Positions 17,188 to 25,651 of a stretch of DNA of 64,000 nucleotides are shown here, in pieces. A model generated the notes under the pieces. That model saw nothing but the letters and a program-made list of their open reading frames with translations, did not search any database and had not been told where the DNA came from. Origin of the DNA: Arcicella rosea (GTDB lineage: Bacteria; Bacteroidota; Bacteroidia; Cytophagales; Spirosomataceae); contig NZ_JACHKT010000011.1 in assembly GCF_014204325.1 (NCBI RefSeq), positions 1-64,000 on the forward strand, written 5' to 3'. Numbering within the stretch: position 1 is the stretch's first letter; every line of letters begins with the position of its first letter. The position numbers were made by a program, and so were the translations under genes.

Positions 17188-18072
17188 ATGGAAATTTTTG
17201 GCACAGATAATCATAAAATTATTCACGGAGATGCTTTGACAGCTTTACAAACACAAGTAGCAGATAATTCTGTTGACTTGATTTTTGCTGACCCTCCTTA
17301 CAATATTGGAAAAAACTTTAGTGGACATATTGAGAAATGGGCAACGGAAGAAGCTTATTTAGATTGGTGCTATGAATGGATTGACCTTTGTTTAAAAAAA
17401 CTCAAGCCTAATGGTAGTTTTTATGTAATGACTGCTACTCAGTTTATGCCTTTTTTTGATATTTATTTACGTAAAAAATTAGATATTTTATCAAGGGTTG
17501 TTTGGAGTTATGATAGCTCTGGAGTACAAGCCAAAAAGTATTTTGGGTCAATGTATGAACCTATTCTTTTTTGTGTGAAAGATAAAAATAACTATACTTT
17601 CAATGCCAATGATATTTTGGTAGAAGCTAAAACAGGAGCTAAAAGAAAGCTAATTGACTACCGTAAAGCTATTCCAACGGTTTATAATTCAGAGAAAGTC
17701 CCTGGTAATGTTTGGGAATTTCCAAGAGTTCGCTACCGAATGGATGAATACGAAAATCATCCTACACAAAAACCAATCGCATTACTCGAACGTATCATCA
17801 AAGCAAGTTCAAACGAAAACGATTTAGTTTTAGACCCCTTCTCTGGCACTTTTACTACTTGTGCTGTAGCTAAAACATTGAACAGAAAATGTATTGGTAT
17901 TGAATTACAAGAAGAATATATTAAGATCGGATTAAGAAGACTTCAATTAGCCAAAGAATATAAGGGAGAAAAACTCCTAAAAGAAGTGAGAACTTTTGAA
18001 ACAGAAAGATTAACAAAAAACTACAACTTAACACTCTTTGAAGAACCCAATGGAACACCTATTCACGACTAA
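17188..18072 (+). CDS. Adenine-specific DNA methyltransferase, YhdJ-like
   Basis: N6-adenine methyltransferase of 294 aa from the ATG at 17188; the longer frame starts at TTG 17155 and adds 11 unlike residues. Motif IV DPPY is at 35-38, and motif I, in the form DPFSGT, is at about 216-221, so the order is beta class. Long stretches match my memory of E. coli YhdJ (WSYDSSGVQAKK, KVPGNVWEFPRVRY, YENHPTQKP), which methylates ATGCAT; the same target here is an inference. The gene overlaps the following gene by 23 bp, so the two are translationally coupled and probably form a type II restriction-modification pair. Confidence 0.9.
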   Translation: MEIFGTDNHKIIHGDALTALQTQVADNSVDLIFADPPYNIGKNFSGHIEKWATEEAYLDWCYEWIDLCLKKLKPNGSFYVMTATQFMPFFDIYLRKKLDILSRVVWSYDSSGVQAKKYFGSMYEPILFCVKDKNNYTFNANDILVEAKTGAKRKLIDYRKAIPTVYNSEKVPGNVWEFPRVRYRMDEYENHPTQKPIALLERIIKASSNENDLVLDPFSGTFTTCAVAKTLNRKCIGIELQEEYIKIGLRRLQLAKEYKGEKLLKEVRTFETERLTKNYNLTLFEEPNGTPIHD

Positions 18073-19177
18073 TATTAAGACAATCCTTAATCATAAATTC
18101 GGGGAACATGCTAATGATATTTTCAACAATAGTCATCTAATTCAATACATTAATTTAAAAACTCGTTCTGCCAATAAGGGTTCAAAGGCTCGCTCTAGTT
18201 TTGCTAACCTCTACGCCATTTACGTTATTCTGGAAGATTACATCGCCAAAAACTTTGAATCAACAAATACTTATTCAGAATATGAAGGAGCTGAATTCAG
18301 TAAGCTATTCACCCGTCAAAGAGAACTACCTTTTGGCAGTAAACTTCAAAATCATGCCCTCAATAATCGCATGAATGCCGAATTTCAAAAGTATTTTCCA
18401 AACGATGAAATCATTCCCATTTTAAGAAATCATGAAACCAATAGGTATTGGATTAATGAAAATCTACTTAAAGTAAGAGTGGGTATCGAAACATATAATC
18501 TAGCTGCTGTTATTCTTGAAATTATTGATGAATACATCAAAACAAAACAAGATGCTTTTCAACGTTTTGTAGATGTTTGTGAGGAATTGCAAGCAATAGA
18601 AAATTCAAAACCACAAGAAGTAATTGATTTCATTAATAGCTTATTAGCTCCAAATGTTGATGCAAGGCTTTTTGAAATAGTAAGCTATTCTATTTTAAAA
18701 TATTATTATCAAGACCAAACAATATTCTGGGGTTTTGATATAGATAAACTCACAAAAGAAAATTTAAAGCTTTATAAAACTGGAAGAACGAATGCAAATG
18801 ACGGTGGGATTGATTTTGTCATGCGTCCGCTGGGTCGTTTTTTTCAAGTAACTGAAACGCTTGATTTTAAGAAGTATTTTCTCGATATAGATAAAATACA
18901 GAAGTTCCCGATAAGTTTTGTTATTAAATCTGATGAATCTGTTGATGTTATCTCAAGCAAAATAGAAGAGAATGCACACAAAATATATTTAGTAAAAGCA
19001 ATTATTGATAAGTATATGAACTGTATTGAAGAAATAATCAATATCCCAATACTTAAACAACGCTTTGCAGATACCATTAAAATGGGCTATCTTAATAATG
19101 TGTTGAACGAAGTTATTACCCAAAGTAAGGTAGAATTTAATTACAGTGAAATAACATCAATTAGAGAACCTGAATAA
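18050..19177 (+). CDS. Putative type II restriction endonuclease
   Basis: Protein of 375 aa, start chosen at ATG 18050; the longer frame begins at TTG 18038. It overlaps the methylase end by 23 bp. A PD-(D/E)XK-like core is visible at D251-GGID255-FV, then FFQVTE at 264-269, i.e. Asp, about ten residues, then Q-X-T where E-X-K would be usual. The position after a beta-class methylase strongly suggests the cognate restriction enzyme. The recognition site is presumably that of the methylase, ATGCAT by analogy, unproven. The rest is helical and not recognised. AT content is slightly higher than the neighbours, consistent with transfer. Confidence 0.7.
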   Translation: MEHLFTTNIKTILNHKFGEHANDIFNNSHLIQYINLKTRSANKGSKARSSFANLYAIYVILEDYIAKNFESTNTYSEYEGAEFSKLFTRQRELPFGSKLQNHALNNRMNAEFQKYFPNDEIIPILRNHETNRYWINENLLKVRVGIETYNLAAVILEIIDEYIKTKQDAFQRFVDVCEELQAIENSKPQEVIDFINSLLAPNVDARLFEIVSYSILKYYYQDQTIFWGFDIDKLTKENLKLYKTGRTNANDGGIDFVMRPLGRFFQVTETLDFKKYFLDIDKIQKFPISFVIKSDESVDVISSKIEENAHKIYLVKAIIDKYMNCIEEIINIPILKQRFADTIKMGYLNNVLNEVITQSKVEFNYSEITSIREPE

Positions 19178-19258
19178 TAAAATAATGTTGATTTTGATGC
19201 TATTTTTACAAAGCACTTTCTACCACAACCAATAAACCAACCAAAACCCTCTACAGTC

Positions 19259-19996
19259 ATGTCAACTACCTCAGAATCAGGGCAAGCTAAGAACCTTGCT
19301 AATTTGGAAATCCTTATTTCTTATTGTATTAATTTTGAAGAGCGTTATAATCCTTCTCGTGAGGATTTGAAAATTGCTAATTTGCAGGCTTTGCTGACTA
19401 AAACGAAGGCGGCTTTGGCTGAACATTCGCTTAAAGTGGTGGCTCAAAATCATGCAATTAGTCAACGACAAGAGGCTTTTGCTCCTTTAAAGTCATTATC
19501 AACTAAGTTAGTGAATGCTTTCAGAATATCTGGCGTGGATGACCTAACTGTTGCAAGGGCAAAAGCTATTAACCGCAAAATTCAAGGAAAAAAGGCTTTA
19601 TCTACCCTTAAAAGAATGAAAAAAGAAACGCCTGAAGAGCCTATCGTAACTATCTCTACTTCGCAACAGAGTTATAATTACTTGGTTGAACATTTAGATG
19701 CACTGGTACGTCTTCTTGCAGCTCATTCTGAGTACAATCCCCATGAAGTTCCTTTACAGATTCCTACTTTGAAGGACTACATCAATCAATTAAAAGCTTG
19801 CAACTTGGCTGTAATGAACGCCCATGTAGCATACGAGGGCAGTCGCTCGACAAAAAATATCTTGTTATATCATGATAAAACGGGCTTATTGGATATTGCT
19901 TTGGACGTAAAAGCCTATATCAAGGTCATCTTTGGTGTGAAGAGCTACGAATACGGATTAATTAAGGGCATATCTTTCAAAAGAAGGGACATCTAG
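19259..19996 (+). CDS. Uncharacterised array-associated protein (paralogue A)
   Basis: Protein of 245 aa, no function known to me, predicted soluble and mostly helical, no signal peptide. It is a clear paralogue of 34387-35127. Shared blocks: N-terminal MSTT-E-G-A-N, LSTKLVNAF (about 80-88), NRKIQGKKA (about 107-115), S-QQSYNYLVEHLDALVRLL (about 135-153), YNPHEVPLQI (about 159-168) and TGLLDIALDVKAYIKVIFG (about 208-226). The two halves resemble each other (Y-P-x3-L-I-x2-L in both YNPSREDLKIANL and YNPHEVPLQIPTL), which suggests an internal duplication. A 42-bp-period tandem array begins about 56 bp after the stop, as happens after the paralogue. Upstream is the restriction enzyme gene. Confidence 0.85.
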   Translation: MSTTSESGQAKNLANLEILISYCINFEERYNPSREDLKIANLQALLTKTKAALAEHSLKVVAQNHAISQRQEAFAPLKSLSTKLVNAFRISGVDDLTVARAKAINRKIQGKKALSTLKRMKKETPEEPIVTISTSQQSYNYLVEHLDALVRLLAAHSEYNPHEVPLQIPTLKDYINQLKACNLAVMNAHVAYEGSRSTKNILLYHDKTGLLDIALDVKAYIKVIFGVKSYEYGLIKGISFKRRDI

Positions 19997-20052
19997 GGCA
20001 ATCCTGAGTACCGCAATAAAACTATTCCCTACATCTTAGTCAATATTAGCTA

Positions 20053-20304
20053 GTGATATTAGATTTATTCATCTGTCATTTAGATTTATGGCTTGGGCTT
20101 TTAGATATATGATTGGGGATTTAAGATTTAGAGCTTAGGCTTTGAGATATGTTATTGAGGCTTTGAGATTTAGAGCTTGTGCTTTTGAATATACTATTGT
20201 GGCTTTTAGATTTAGAATTTGGTCTTTAAGAATTATTATTGTGGCTTTTAGATTTAGAGCTTTGGCTTTTAAATATATCAGTGTGGCTTTGAGATTTACC
20301 CTTC
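20053..20304. repeat. 42-bp-period tandem array A (six units)
   Basis: Six contiguous imperfect units of exactly 42 bp starting at 20053, 20095, 20137, 20179, 20221 and 20263. Each unit is two 21-bp halves. Aligned from GA, one half has head GATTTAGAGCTT and the other a head like GATATATNATTG; both share the 9-nt tail TGGCTTTTA or close variants. Units 2 to 5 are the cleanest; the outer ones are more diverged. The plus strand is C-poor. Since 42 is a multiple of 3 the array is open in one frame (20142-20330), but that frame has no sensible start and is regarded as a by-product. No unique spacers, so it is not CRISPR. Confidence 0.9.
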
Positions 20305-20444
20305 CGTCAATCATAAATCATAGAGAATAAGCGTTAGTAAGCCGATTGTCGTTCAGATATTTTACAGGATAAAATGTCAATTTACTGTTCAATCTTCGTT
20401 AAATTAGAGTGTGATTTGTGTTAAACCAATAAATAAACCTAAAT
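20305..20444. other. Intergenic tail after array A
   Basis: No gene or further repeat units seen. It leads into the PH-domain gene. Confidence 0.4.
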
Positions 20445-20822
20445 ATGGGAATTTTAAATGCTATAATGGGTAATTCATCAGAGGTATCGGCTGATAAAAT
20501 TGCACATGAATTTGAACCGATTTTAATAGAAGGAGAAGTAATTGTAAAATCCTTCAAGCTTATCAGAGATATGTTTGTGTTTACCAACAAACGATTGATT
20601 TTGGTGGATAAACAAGGGCTGACAGGCTCAAAAATCGACTTTATGACCATTCCATATCATTCGATTAACTATTTTACCAAACGTAGTGCGAGTTTATTAG
20701 ACCTTGATGCCGAGATATTGATTTGGATAAAAGGGGCATCGCAACCTATTCAGCGAGATTTCAGAAAAGGTGAAAATATAAATGATGTTTATAAAGCACT
20801 AAGTACTTATGTATTAGCGTAA
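20445..20822 (+). CDS. PH domain-containing protein (bacterial PH, YvbH-like)
   Basis: Small cytoplasmic protein of 125 aa that is essentially one bacterial pleckstrin-homology-like domain (DUF1696/bPH type). The diagnostic strands are visible: EGEVIVKSFKLIRDMFVFTN, then KRLILVDKQGLTGSKIDFMT and IPYHSINYFTKRSA, and a C-terminal helix (NDVYKALSTYVLA). The biochemical role of this family is unknown. It is a single gene between array A and a hairpin terminator. Confidence 0.85.
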   Translation: MGILNAIMGNSSEVSADKIAHEFEPILIEGEVIVKSFKLIRDMFVFTNKRLILVDKQGLTGSKIDFMTIPYHSINYFTKRSASLLDLDAEILIWIKGASQPIQRDFRKGENINDVYKALSTYVLA

Positions 20823-20838
20823 AGAGGTATAAACTTCA

Positions 20839-20884
20839 AAATAATCCCGCAAAGTTGAGCATAACTTTGTGGGATTATTTTTAT
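20839..20884 (+). terminator. Intrinsic terminator after PH-domain gene
   Basis: Eighteen-bp stem AAATAATCCCGCAAAGTT / AACTTTGTGGGATTATTT with one G-U-type mismatch, loop GAGCAT, followed by T. Confidence 0.8.
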
Positions 20885-20948
20885 AATAATACCATTTCCC
20901 ATCGAAAAGCAATAATTTTGTAAGATTAGCATAAATTTAAACCATACA

Positions 20949-21491
20949 ATGACCCAAACTGAAACGCAATACAGAGAGATTATTGCAATTTGCAAAGCCT
21001 TATTTCAAAAGAAAAATAAAGATTACGGTACATCTTGGCGTATTTTGCGTTTACCAAGCCTAACTGACCAAATATTTATCAAAGCACAAAGAATACGTTC
21101 TATTCAAGAAAAAGGAACACAGAAAATTGAAGACGGAATAGAAGGTGAATTCATTGGAATTATCAATTACTGCATCATTGCTTTGATTCAAAAAGAATTA
21201 GGAGCTTCTACCAAAATGGAATTTACCGAAGCAGAAATTAGTGAATTATATGATGCACAAGTAGAGAAAACTTTGGCTTTACAAAAAGATAAAAATCATG
21301 ATTATGGCGAAGCTTGGCGAGATATGCGAGTAAGTTCGATGACGGATTTAATCTTGATGAAAATATTTAGAACAAAACAAATCGAAGATAATCAAGGTGT
21401 TACGTTGGTTTCGGAAGGCGTAGAAGCAAATTATCAAGATATGATGAATTATGCGATATTCTGTATGATTCATTTGAAGTTCGGAGCGTAA
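20949..21491 (+). CDS. DUF1599 domain-containing protein
   Basis: Cytoplasmic protein of 180 aa made of two copies of the DUF1599 (Nmad-type) unit. The first copy (about 15-85) has KKNKDYGTSWR and EGEFIGIINYCIIALIQKELG; the second (about 108-178) has DKNHDYGEAWR and EANYQDMMNYAIFCMIHLKFG. DUF1599 has been linked in the literature to nucleotide modification, but the Bacteroidota member is a conserved housekeeping neighbour of the DoxX-like gene that follows here, so a phage-type role is unlikely. Exact activity unknown. Confidence 0.85.
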   Translation: MTQTETQYREIIAICKALFQKKNKDYGTSWRILRLPSLTDQIFIKAQRIRSIQEKGTQKIEDGIEGEFIGIINYCIIALIQKELGASTKMEFTEAEISELYDAQVEKTLALQKDKNHDYGEAWRDMRVSSMTDLILMKIFRTKQIEDNQGVTLVSEGVEANYQDMMNYAIFCMIHLKFGA

Positions 21492-21583
21492 ACAAGAGCT
21501 GTCAGCCTTGAGCTATCAGCTTTCAGCATTGAGGTAATTTAGTTTATCAATCACTAATTCACCATTCACTCAATCACAACTAT
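21492..21583. repeat. GAGCTATCAGC and TCACTAATTCAC word repeats
   Basis: Two word-repeat families side by side: GAGCTGTCAGCCTTGAGC / TATCAGCTTTCAGC (21495-21530), then CACTAATTCACCATTCACTC (21548-21575). They fill the gap right up to the ATG at 21587. Confidence 0.65.
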
Positions 21584-21586
21584 ACA

Positions 21587-22687
21587 ATGAAGTTAATTGC
21601 ACATTTCTCTAGACTGTTTGTCGGCATTATCTTTATCTTTTCGGGACTCATCAAGTTAAATGACCCCGTTGGAACACAAATTAAATTAGAAGAATACTTC
21701 GATGTATTTGCCACAGATTTCCCATTCATGGCAGGCTTCTGGGAATTTTGGATTCCTTATGCTTTATTGATTTCCATCTTTCTTTGTGCTTTAGAATTAG
21801 TACTTGGAGTATGTTTGTTGGTGCAATATAAGCTCAAAACGGCTTCATGGATTTTACTTGCCACAGTGATTTTCTTTGGTTTCCTAACATTTTACTCGGC
21901 TTACTACAACAAAGTAACTGATTGCGGATGTTTTGGAGAAACTATTAAGTTAAAACCTTGGACGTCATTCATCAAAGACATGGTTTTACTCTTTTTTATC
22001 CTAATTATTTTATGGCAACGTAAAGTATTTGCGGATAAAAAGACAGGTGTATTGGTGGCTGCTTCGGTAGTTTTCTCAATTGCTTTGGGTGTGTATGCTG
22101 TAAAATATTTACCTCCTTACGATGGACTTCCTTATGCAGTAGGACAAGATATTGCTAAAAACATGAAGCCTTCTGCTCCCTTACAATTCAAATATATTTA
22201 TGAAAAAGGAGGCGAAACATTGGAATTAGACCAAATGCCAACCGATACAACTTATCATTTTAAAGAAATGGTCACGCTGAATCAGGATGAAGCGAAAGCT
22301 AAAATTACAGATTACAACATTTGGAAAGATGGCGATTCTACAGATTATAAAGCAGAAAGCTTTGTAGGCAAAAAACTAATGATTGTGATTCCAGTCATCA
22401 AAAAAGCAAATACTGCACATCTTGATGCAATCAGAACCTTAGCAAAAAGCCTTGAAGGTTCAGAGGTAAAAGTGTGGTTATTGAGTGCTTCCAACGAAGA
22501 AGAAGTAAATAATTTCAGACATGAATATCAATTAGCGATTCCAAGTTATAGTTCAGATACCAAAGTATTAAAAACTATTGCCAGAGCAAATCCAACTATT
22601 TGGTTATTGGATAATGGCATTGTAAAAGGTAAGTGGGCACATAGCAGCACGCCAGATAAAAACGAAATTTTAGAATCTTTAAAGTAA
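21587..22687 (+). CDS. BT_3928-type DoxX/MauE family membrane protein
   Basis: Inner-membrane protein of 366 aa. The N-terminal half is a four-helix DoxX/MauE-like domain (about 1-150) with the characteristic TDCGCFG motif just after the second hydrophobic segment, where the two Cys could be redox active. A fifth membrane segment lies around 150-170. The C-terminal part (about 255-366) looks thioredoxin-like (KLMIVIPVIKKANTAHLDAI, then NPTIWLLDNGIVKGKW) but lacks a CXXC pair. The gene order DUF1599 then this family is typical of Bacteroidota. A role in envelope redox or electron transfer is an inference. Confidence 0.85.
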   Translation: MKLIAHFSRLFVGIIFIFSGLIKLNDPVGTQIKLEEYFDVFATDFPFMAGFWEFWIPYALLISIFLCALELVLGVCLLVQYKLKTASWILLATVIFFGFLTFYSAYYNKVTDCGCFGETIKLKPWTSFIKDMVLLFFILIILWQRKVFADKKTGVLVAASVVFSIALGVYAVKYLPPYDGLPYAVGQDIAKNMKPSAPLQFKYIYEKGGETLELDQMPTDTTYHFKEMVTLNQDEAKAKITDYNIWKDGDSTDYKAESFVGKKLMIVIPVIKKANTAHLDAIRTLAKSLEGSEVKVWLLSASNEEEVNNFRHEYQLAIPSYSSDTKVLKTIARANPTIWLLDNGIVKGKWAHSSTPDKNEILESLK

Positions 22688-22705
22688 AAAGAAGGCTAAT
22701 CAAGC

Positions 22706-23224
22706 ATGAAAAATATTTTTCTAATAGGAATGCCCTCGTCAGGAAAAAGTACTTTGGGCAGACATCTCGCTAAACGCATTGATTATAAGTTTATCGACAT
22801 GGACGAATTGATAGAAAAACAGGAATTAATGAGCGTCCAAGAAATATTTAAGTACAAAGGCGAAGATTATTTCAGACAAGTAGAAAGTAAAGTACTCAAA
22901 GAAATCCCTGTTGACCAAAAGTTAGTCATTGCCACTGGCGGAGGCGTTCCTTGCTTTTTTGATAACATAGATTACATCAAAGCAAATGGAACAAGTATCT
23001 TTCTAAACGTTCAGCCAGAAGATTTATTAAAGAGAATTCAGAAATCAGACATTAATCATCGGCCATTAATTAATAGAAATACTTCGGAAGAATCTCTTTT
23101 AAAGAATTTACAAGAACGTTGTGCTTATCGTTTACCATTTTACCAGCAAGCAGATATTCAAATTGATGGAAATATAGATGTAGATCAACTTTTATGGATT
23201 TTAGATGAAATAGAAGAAAAGTAA
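22706..23224 (+). CDS. aroK: Shikimate kinase
   Basis: Phosphorylates shikimate at the 3-position in the chorismate pathway; 172 aa, the normal length. The P-loop GMPSSGKST is at 8-16, the shikimate-binding DMDELIE segment at 32-38, and GGG (about 75-77) precedes VPCF. The lid and HRPLI segment is near 112-118. It begins 18 bp after the DoxX-like gene and is probably cotranscribed with it. A terminator follows. Confidence 0.95.
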   Translation: MKNIFLIGMPSSGKSTLGRHLAKRIDYKFIDMDELIEKQELMSVQEIFKYKGEDYFRQVESKVLKEIPVDQKLVIATGGGVPCFFDNIDYIKANGTSIFLNVQPEDLLKRIQKSDINHRPLINRNTSEESLLKNLQERCAYRLPFYQQADIQIDGNIDVDQLLWILDEIEEK

Positions 23225-23236
23225 AGCCCCTAAAAA

Positions 23237-23276
23237 CAAAAAGCGATTGAAGGAATTCCCTCAATCGCTTTTTTAT
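23237..23276. terminator. Bidirectional terminator between aroK and 23305 gene
   Basis: Stem AAAAAGCGATTGA.GGAA / TTCC.TCAATCGCTTTTT with one mismatch and A/T tracts on both sides. Confidence 0.8.
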
Positions 23277-23304
23277 TAACATTCCCCCTAACACTAACTT
23301 TAAA

Positions 23305-23736
23305 CTAATATGTAAATGACGAAGGTAAAGAAGGAAGTTTTACATCGTAATCTTCGTCAGACTTTGGTTTTTTAAACAAAGCTCTGAAAGTATTAGCCAT
23401 GTAGAAAATATCCTCTACTTTACTCTTAGCAATTCTCATCATGTATTGGTTTACTCCTGCGCCAATAATGCTATTGAATACATTACGTAATAATACCAAC
23501 TCCTCCTCGTGTTCACAGAAGTTTTTCACAACATACATTGTAAAGCCACGGTCACGTTCGCTTGAATTATAAAGTATTAAGTTGAAGTCCATTTCTTTGA
23601 TGAATGAAACAACCTTATTCTTAGAAAAATCATAAAACATATTTTTTGAATCAACCAATGAATCTAAGATTTCAACTTCATTATTGGTTATATATAGGTT
23701 ATCTGTAACCTGTTGGATTTGAGTTTCTACTGTCAT
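23305..23736 (-). CDS. Uncharacterised conserved small protein
   Basis: Cytoplasmic protein of 143 aa without signal peptide or membrane segment. No family recognised. Features: a mixed alpha/beta N-terminal part (about 1-60), a helical middle (HEEELVLLRNVFNSIIGAGV, about 76-95), and a short basic-to-acidic tail (KKPKSDEDYDVKLPSLPSSF). It is convergent with aroK and stands alone. A large gene-free region lies upstream of it. Confidence 0.65.
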   Translation of the reverse strand: MTVETQIQQVTDNLYITNNEVEILDSLVDSKNMFYDFSKNKVVSFIKEMDFNLILYNSSERDRGFTMYVVKNFCEHEEELVLLRNVFNSIIGAGVNQYMMRIAKSKVEDIFYMANTFRALFKKPKSDEDYDVKLPSLPSSFTY

Positions 23737-24451
23737 ATCATTAAGTATTTATATCGTTTATTTGTGTACTTTCACTTAATTAATGGTTGAATTTTACGAT
23801 TTAGTATAACATTTACAAGTATTTATACTTATTTTTTTCAAAGACTGATTTCTCTCATAAAAAGTCAAAAATCAACATTTTAGTGAAAAATACGATTCGT
23901 ATAAAAAGAGGTTCAAAACAAAAATCAATCAGAAAAGTACAATTTATCAAAAGTGATTCATCGGAAGAGTACTTTTAAAAAAAGAGAGGTCTTTTTCTTA
24001 AAAAGGGCATTACTAGAAGATGTTTTTTGGGAAAAAACAATAATTTGGCTTAAAAACTGTGCTTTTTTAAGCTAAAGAGCTAAGGTTTAATATTTTAAGG
24101 TTTTAAGAAAAAAAATGCTAGAATCAATAAATCTAGTTGCAAAAACCAACAAATAAGATTTTCGTCTTTTTTTTTTACCCTTTCGTCTCATTATCAAAAT
24201 TTTGTCAAGAAAGGGAGATAATTTTAAAAAATAACAAAGAGAAGTTTCTACTGACGTACAACAAATATCATTGTGAAAAGGCTTTTTGATAAGTAAGTGA
24301 AAGAGAAGCACATTTAGTACTTGCTTATCAGAGAGTAAAAGTAAAATATTAAAAAGCATCAAGTTGCATCTTGAAAATATTCAATTCGACAAAAAGCTCA
24401 GATGAGCATTTTATATAATCTTAATTGAGAAGTTTAAAGAGGTTTCATAGC
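23737..24451. other. Long gene-free AT-rich region
   Basis: About 715 bp with no supported reading frame on either strand and no tandem repeat seen. A terminator-like hairpin in plus orientation closes it at 24452-24486, although no plus-strand gene precedes it, so a small RNA is possible. No consensus promoter of the Bacteroidota type could be placed inside it. Confidence 0.5.
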
Positions 24452-24486
24452 AAAGCCACTCCGATATTCGGGGTGGCTTTCTTTTT
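24452..24486 (+). terminator. Terminator hairpin with no obvious gene upstream
   Basis: Stem AAAGCCACTCCG (24452-24463) / CGGGGTGGCTTT (24469-24480), one G-T pair, followed by CTTTTTG. The T tract is better in plus orientation; on the minus strand it could still end proB. Confidence 0.65.
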
Positions 24487-24508
24487 GAATCAATATATTG
24501 GGAGAAAT

Positions 24509-25543
24509 TTATAACATAACAATATCATCAGCATTGGCAACTAAAAAATTCTGTGTTTTTAGATTGGCAGTAATTACTTCAGACGATTCTCTGGCACGGG
24601 CAATCGCAATGACGTTTTTCTTTTCATCTAAAATTTCAAATACTTCTGCTTTTTCAAAAACACCAATTACTTTTTTGATACCTACTGCTAAAAGACTTTT
24701 TCGGTTTTCAAGTGCTAAACCTGCACCCGCATCTACTTGTACTTTTCCAGCAATTAAACTTCCAGAAGCTAACCATTTCTGACGAGCATTTAAAGCTACT
24801 TTCTGAGCGGCAAAACTTGTTCCGTTTTTATTTTCAATGGCTTTCAACATGCCGTCTTCGGATTTCATACCAAAAATAACGACTCTCGTTCCCATTCGTG
24901 TAGCCAAACGAGTGTAAGTGAGTTTTGAAATCATTCCTCCTAAACCTAAAGACGATTTATCATCATTTGCCAAACCTAAAACAGAAGCATCAACTTTTGG
25001 AATAAATGGAATGATGTTTTTCTCAGCATCTAATAAACCGCCTACAGAAGTACACAACAATAAAGTATCAGCCCCAAAACCTGTGGCAATTAAAGTGGCC
25101 AATTCGTCATTATCAGAAAATTTTAACTCCAGATTACTTACTACGTCGTTTTCGTTAGCAATTGGAATGATGCCATTGTCCCAAAGTTCTTGGTAGGTTT
25201 CTTTTAATTGTAAAAATTGATTCCTGTTGGAAAAATGATGTCTCTCACACAAACTTTGAGCTACGATAATACCATATTTAGAGAAGTACTGAGTATATTT
25301 TGCTAACAGTAAGGGATTTCCGATGGCAGCCGCCGCTTTGCGTTCGGCGATGGTTCCTTTGTATTTTTTGATAAAACTCTTTCCAGCTCCTACAGCTCCA
25401 GAAGAAACCATAACAACCTGATAATCATTGTTTAAAACAGCAACTTGGCGAGCGATTTCTTGTAAAATTTCTTCGTTCAATTCTCCAGACTTATGCGTAA
25501 TTGAAGCCGTTCCGAATTTAATGACAATAATTGGTTTGGACAT
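24509..25543 (-). CDS. proB: Glutamate 5-kinase
   Basis: First enzyme of proline synthesis, phosphorylating the gamma-carboxyl of glutamate. 344 aa. The N-terminal amino-acid kinase domain shows KFGTASITHKSG (about 9-20), VMVSSGAVGAG (about 44-54), NENDVVS (about 128-134) and the GGMISKL segment (about 202-208). The C-terminal about 75 residues form the PUA domain (GKVQVDAGAGLALENRKSLL). proA is not adjacent in this window, unlike in many bacteria. Upstream lies aat in the same direction, about 110 bp away. Confidence 0.93.
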   Translation of the reverse strand: MSKPIIVIKFGTASITHKSGELNEEILQEIARQVAVLNNDYQVVMVSSGAVGAGKSFIKKYKGTIAERKAAAAIGNPLLLAKYTQYFSKYGIIVAQSLCERHHFSNRNQFLQLKETYQELWDNGIIPIANENDVVSNLELKFSDNDELATLIATGFGADTLLLCTSVGGLLDAEKNIIPFIPKVDASVLGLANDDKSSLGLGGMISKLTYTRLATRMGTRVVIFGMKSEDGMLKAIENKNGTSFAAQKVALNARQKWLASGSLIAGKVQVDAGAGLALENRKSLLAVGIKKVIGVFEKAEVFEILDEKKNVIAIARARESSEVITANLKTQNFLVANADDIVML

Positions 25544-25651
25544 TTTTAAAAGTAAGCGAAATCGCTTTTGCTAAAATGAGTAATTTCAAAACTGAGGTAA
25601 TTCAGCCACAAAATTACAACATTCTCAATCTTTAACAATTGAGTAACCAAA

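Noticed and set aside
20053-20304. CRISPR array
   Set aside because: Units are contiguous with no unique spacers, and there are no cas genes in the window.
20142-20330. Plus-strand 62-codon frame with AFRFRA-type heptads inside array A
   Set aside because: It is open only because the array period is a multiple of three; no ribosome-binding site or plausible start, and it ignores array boundaries.
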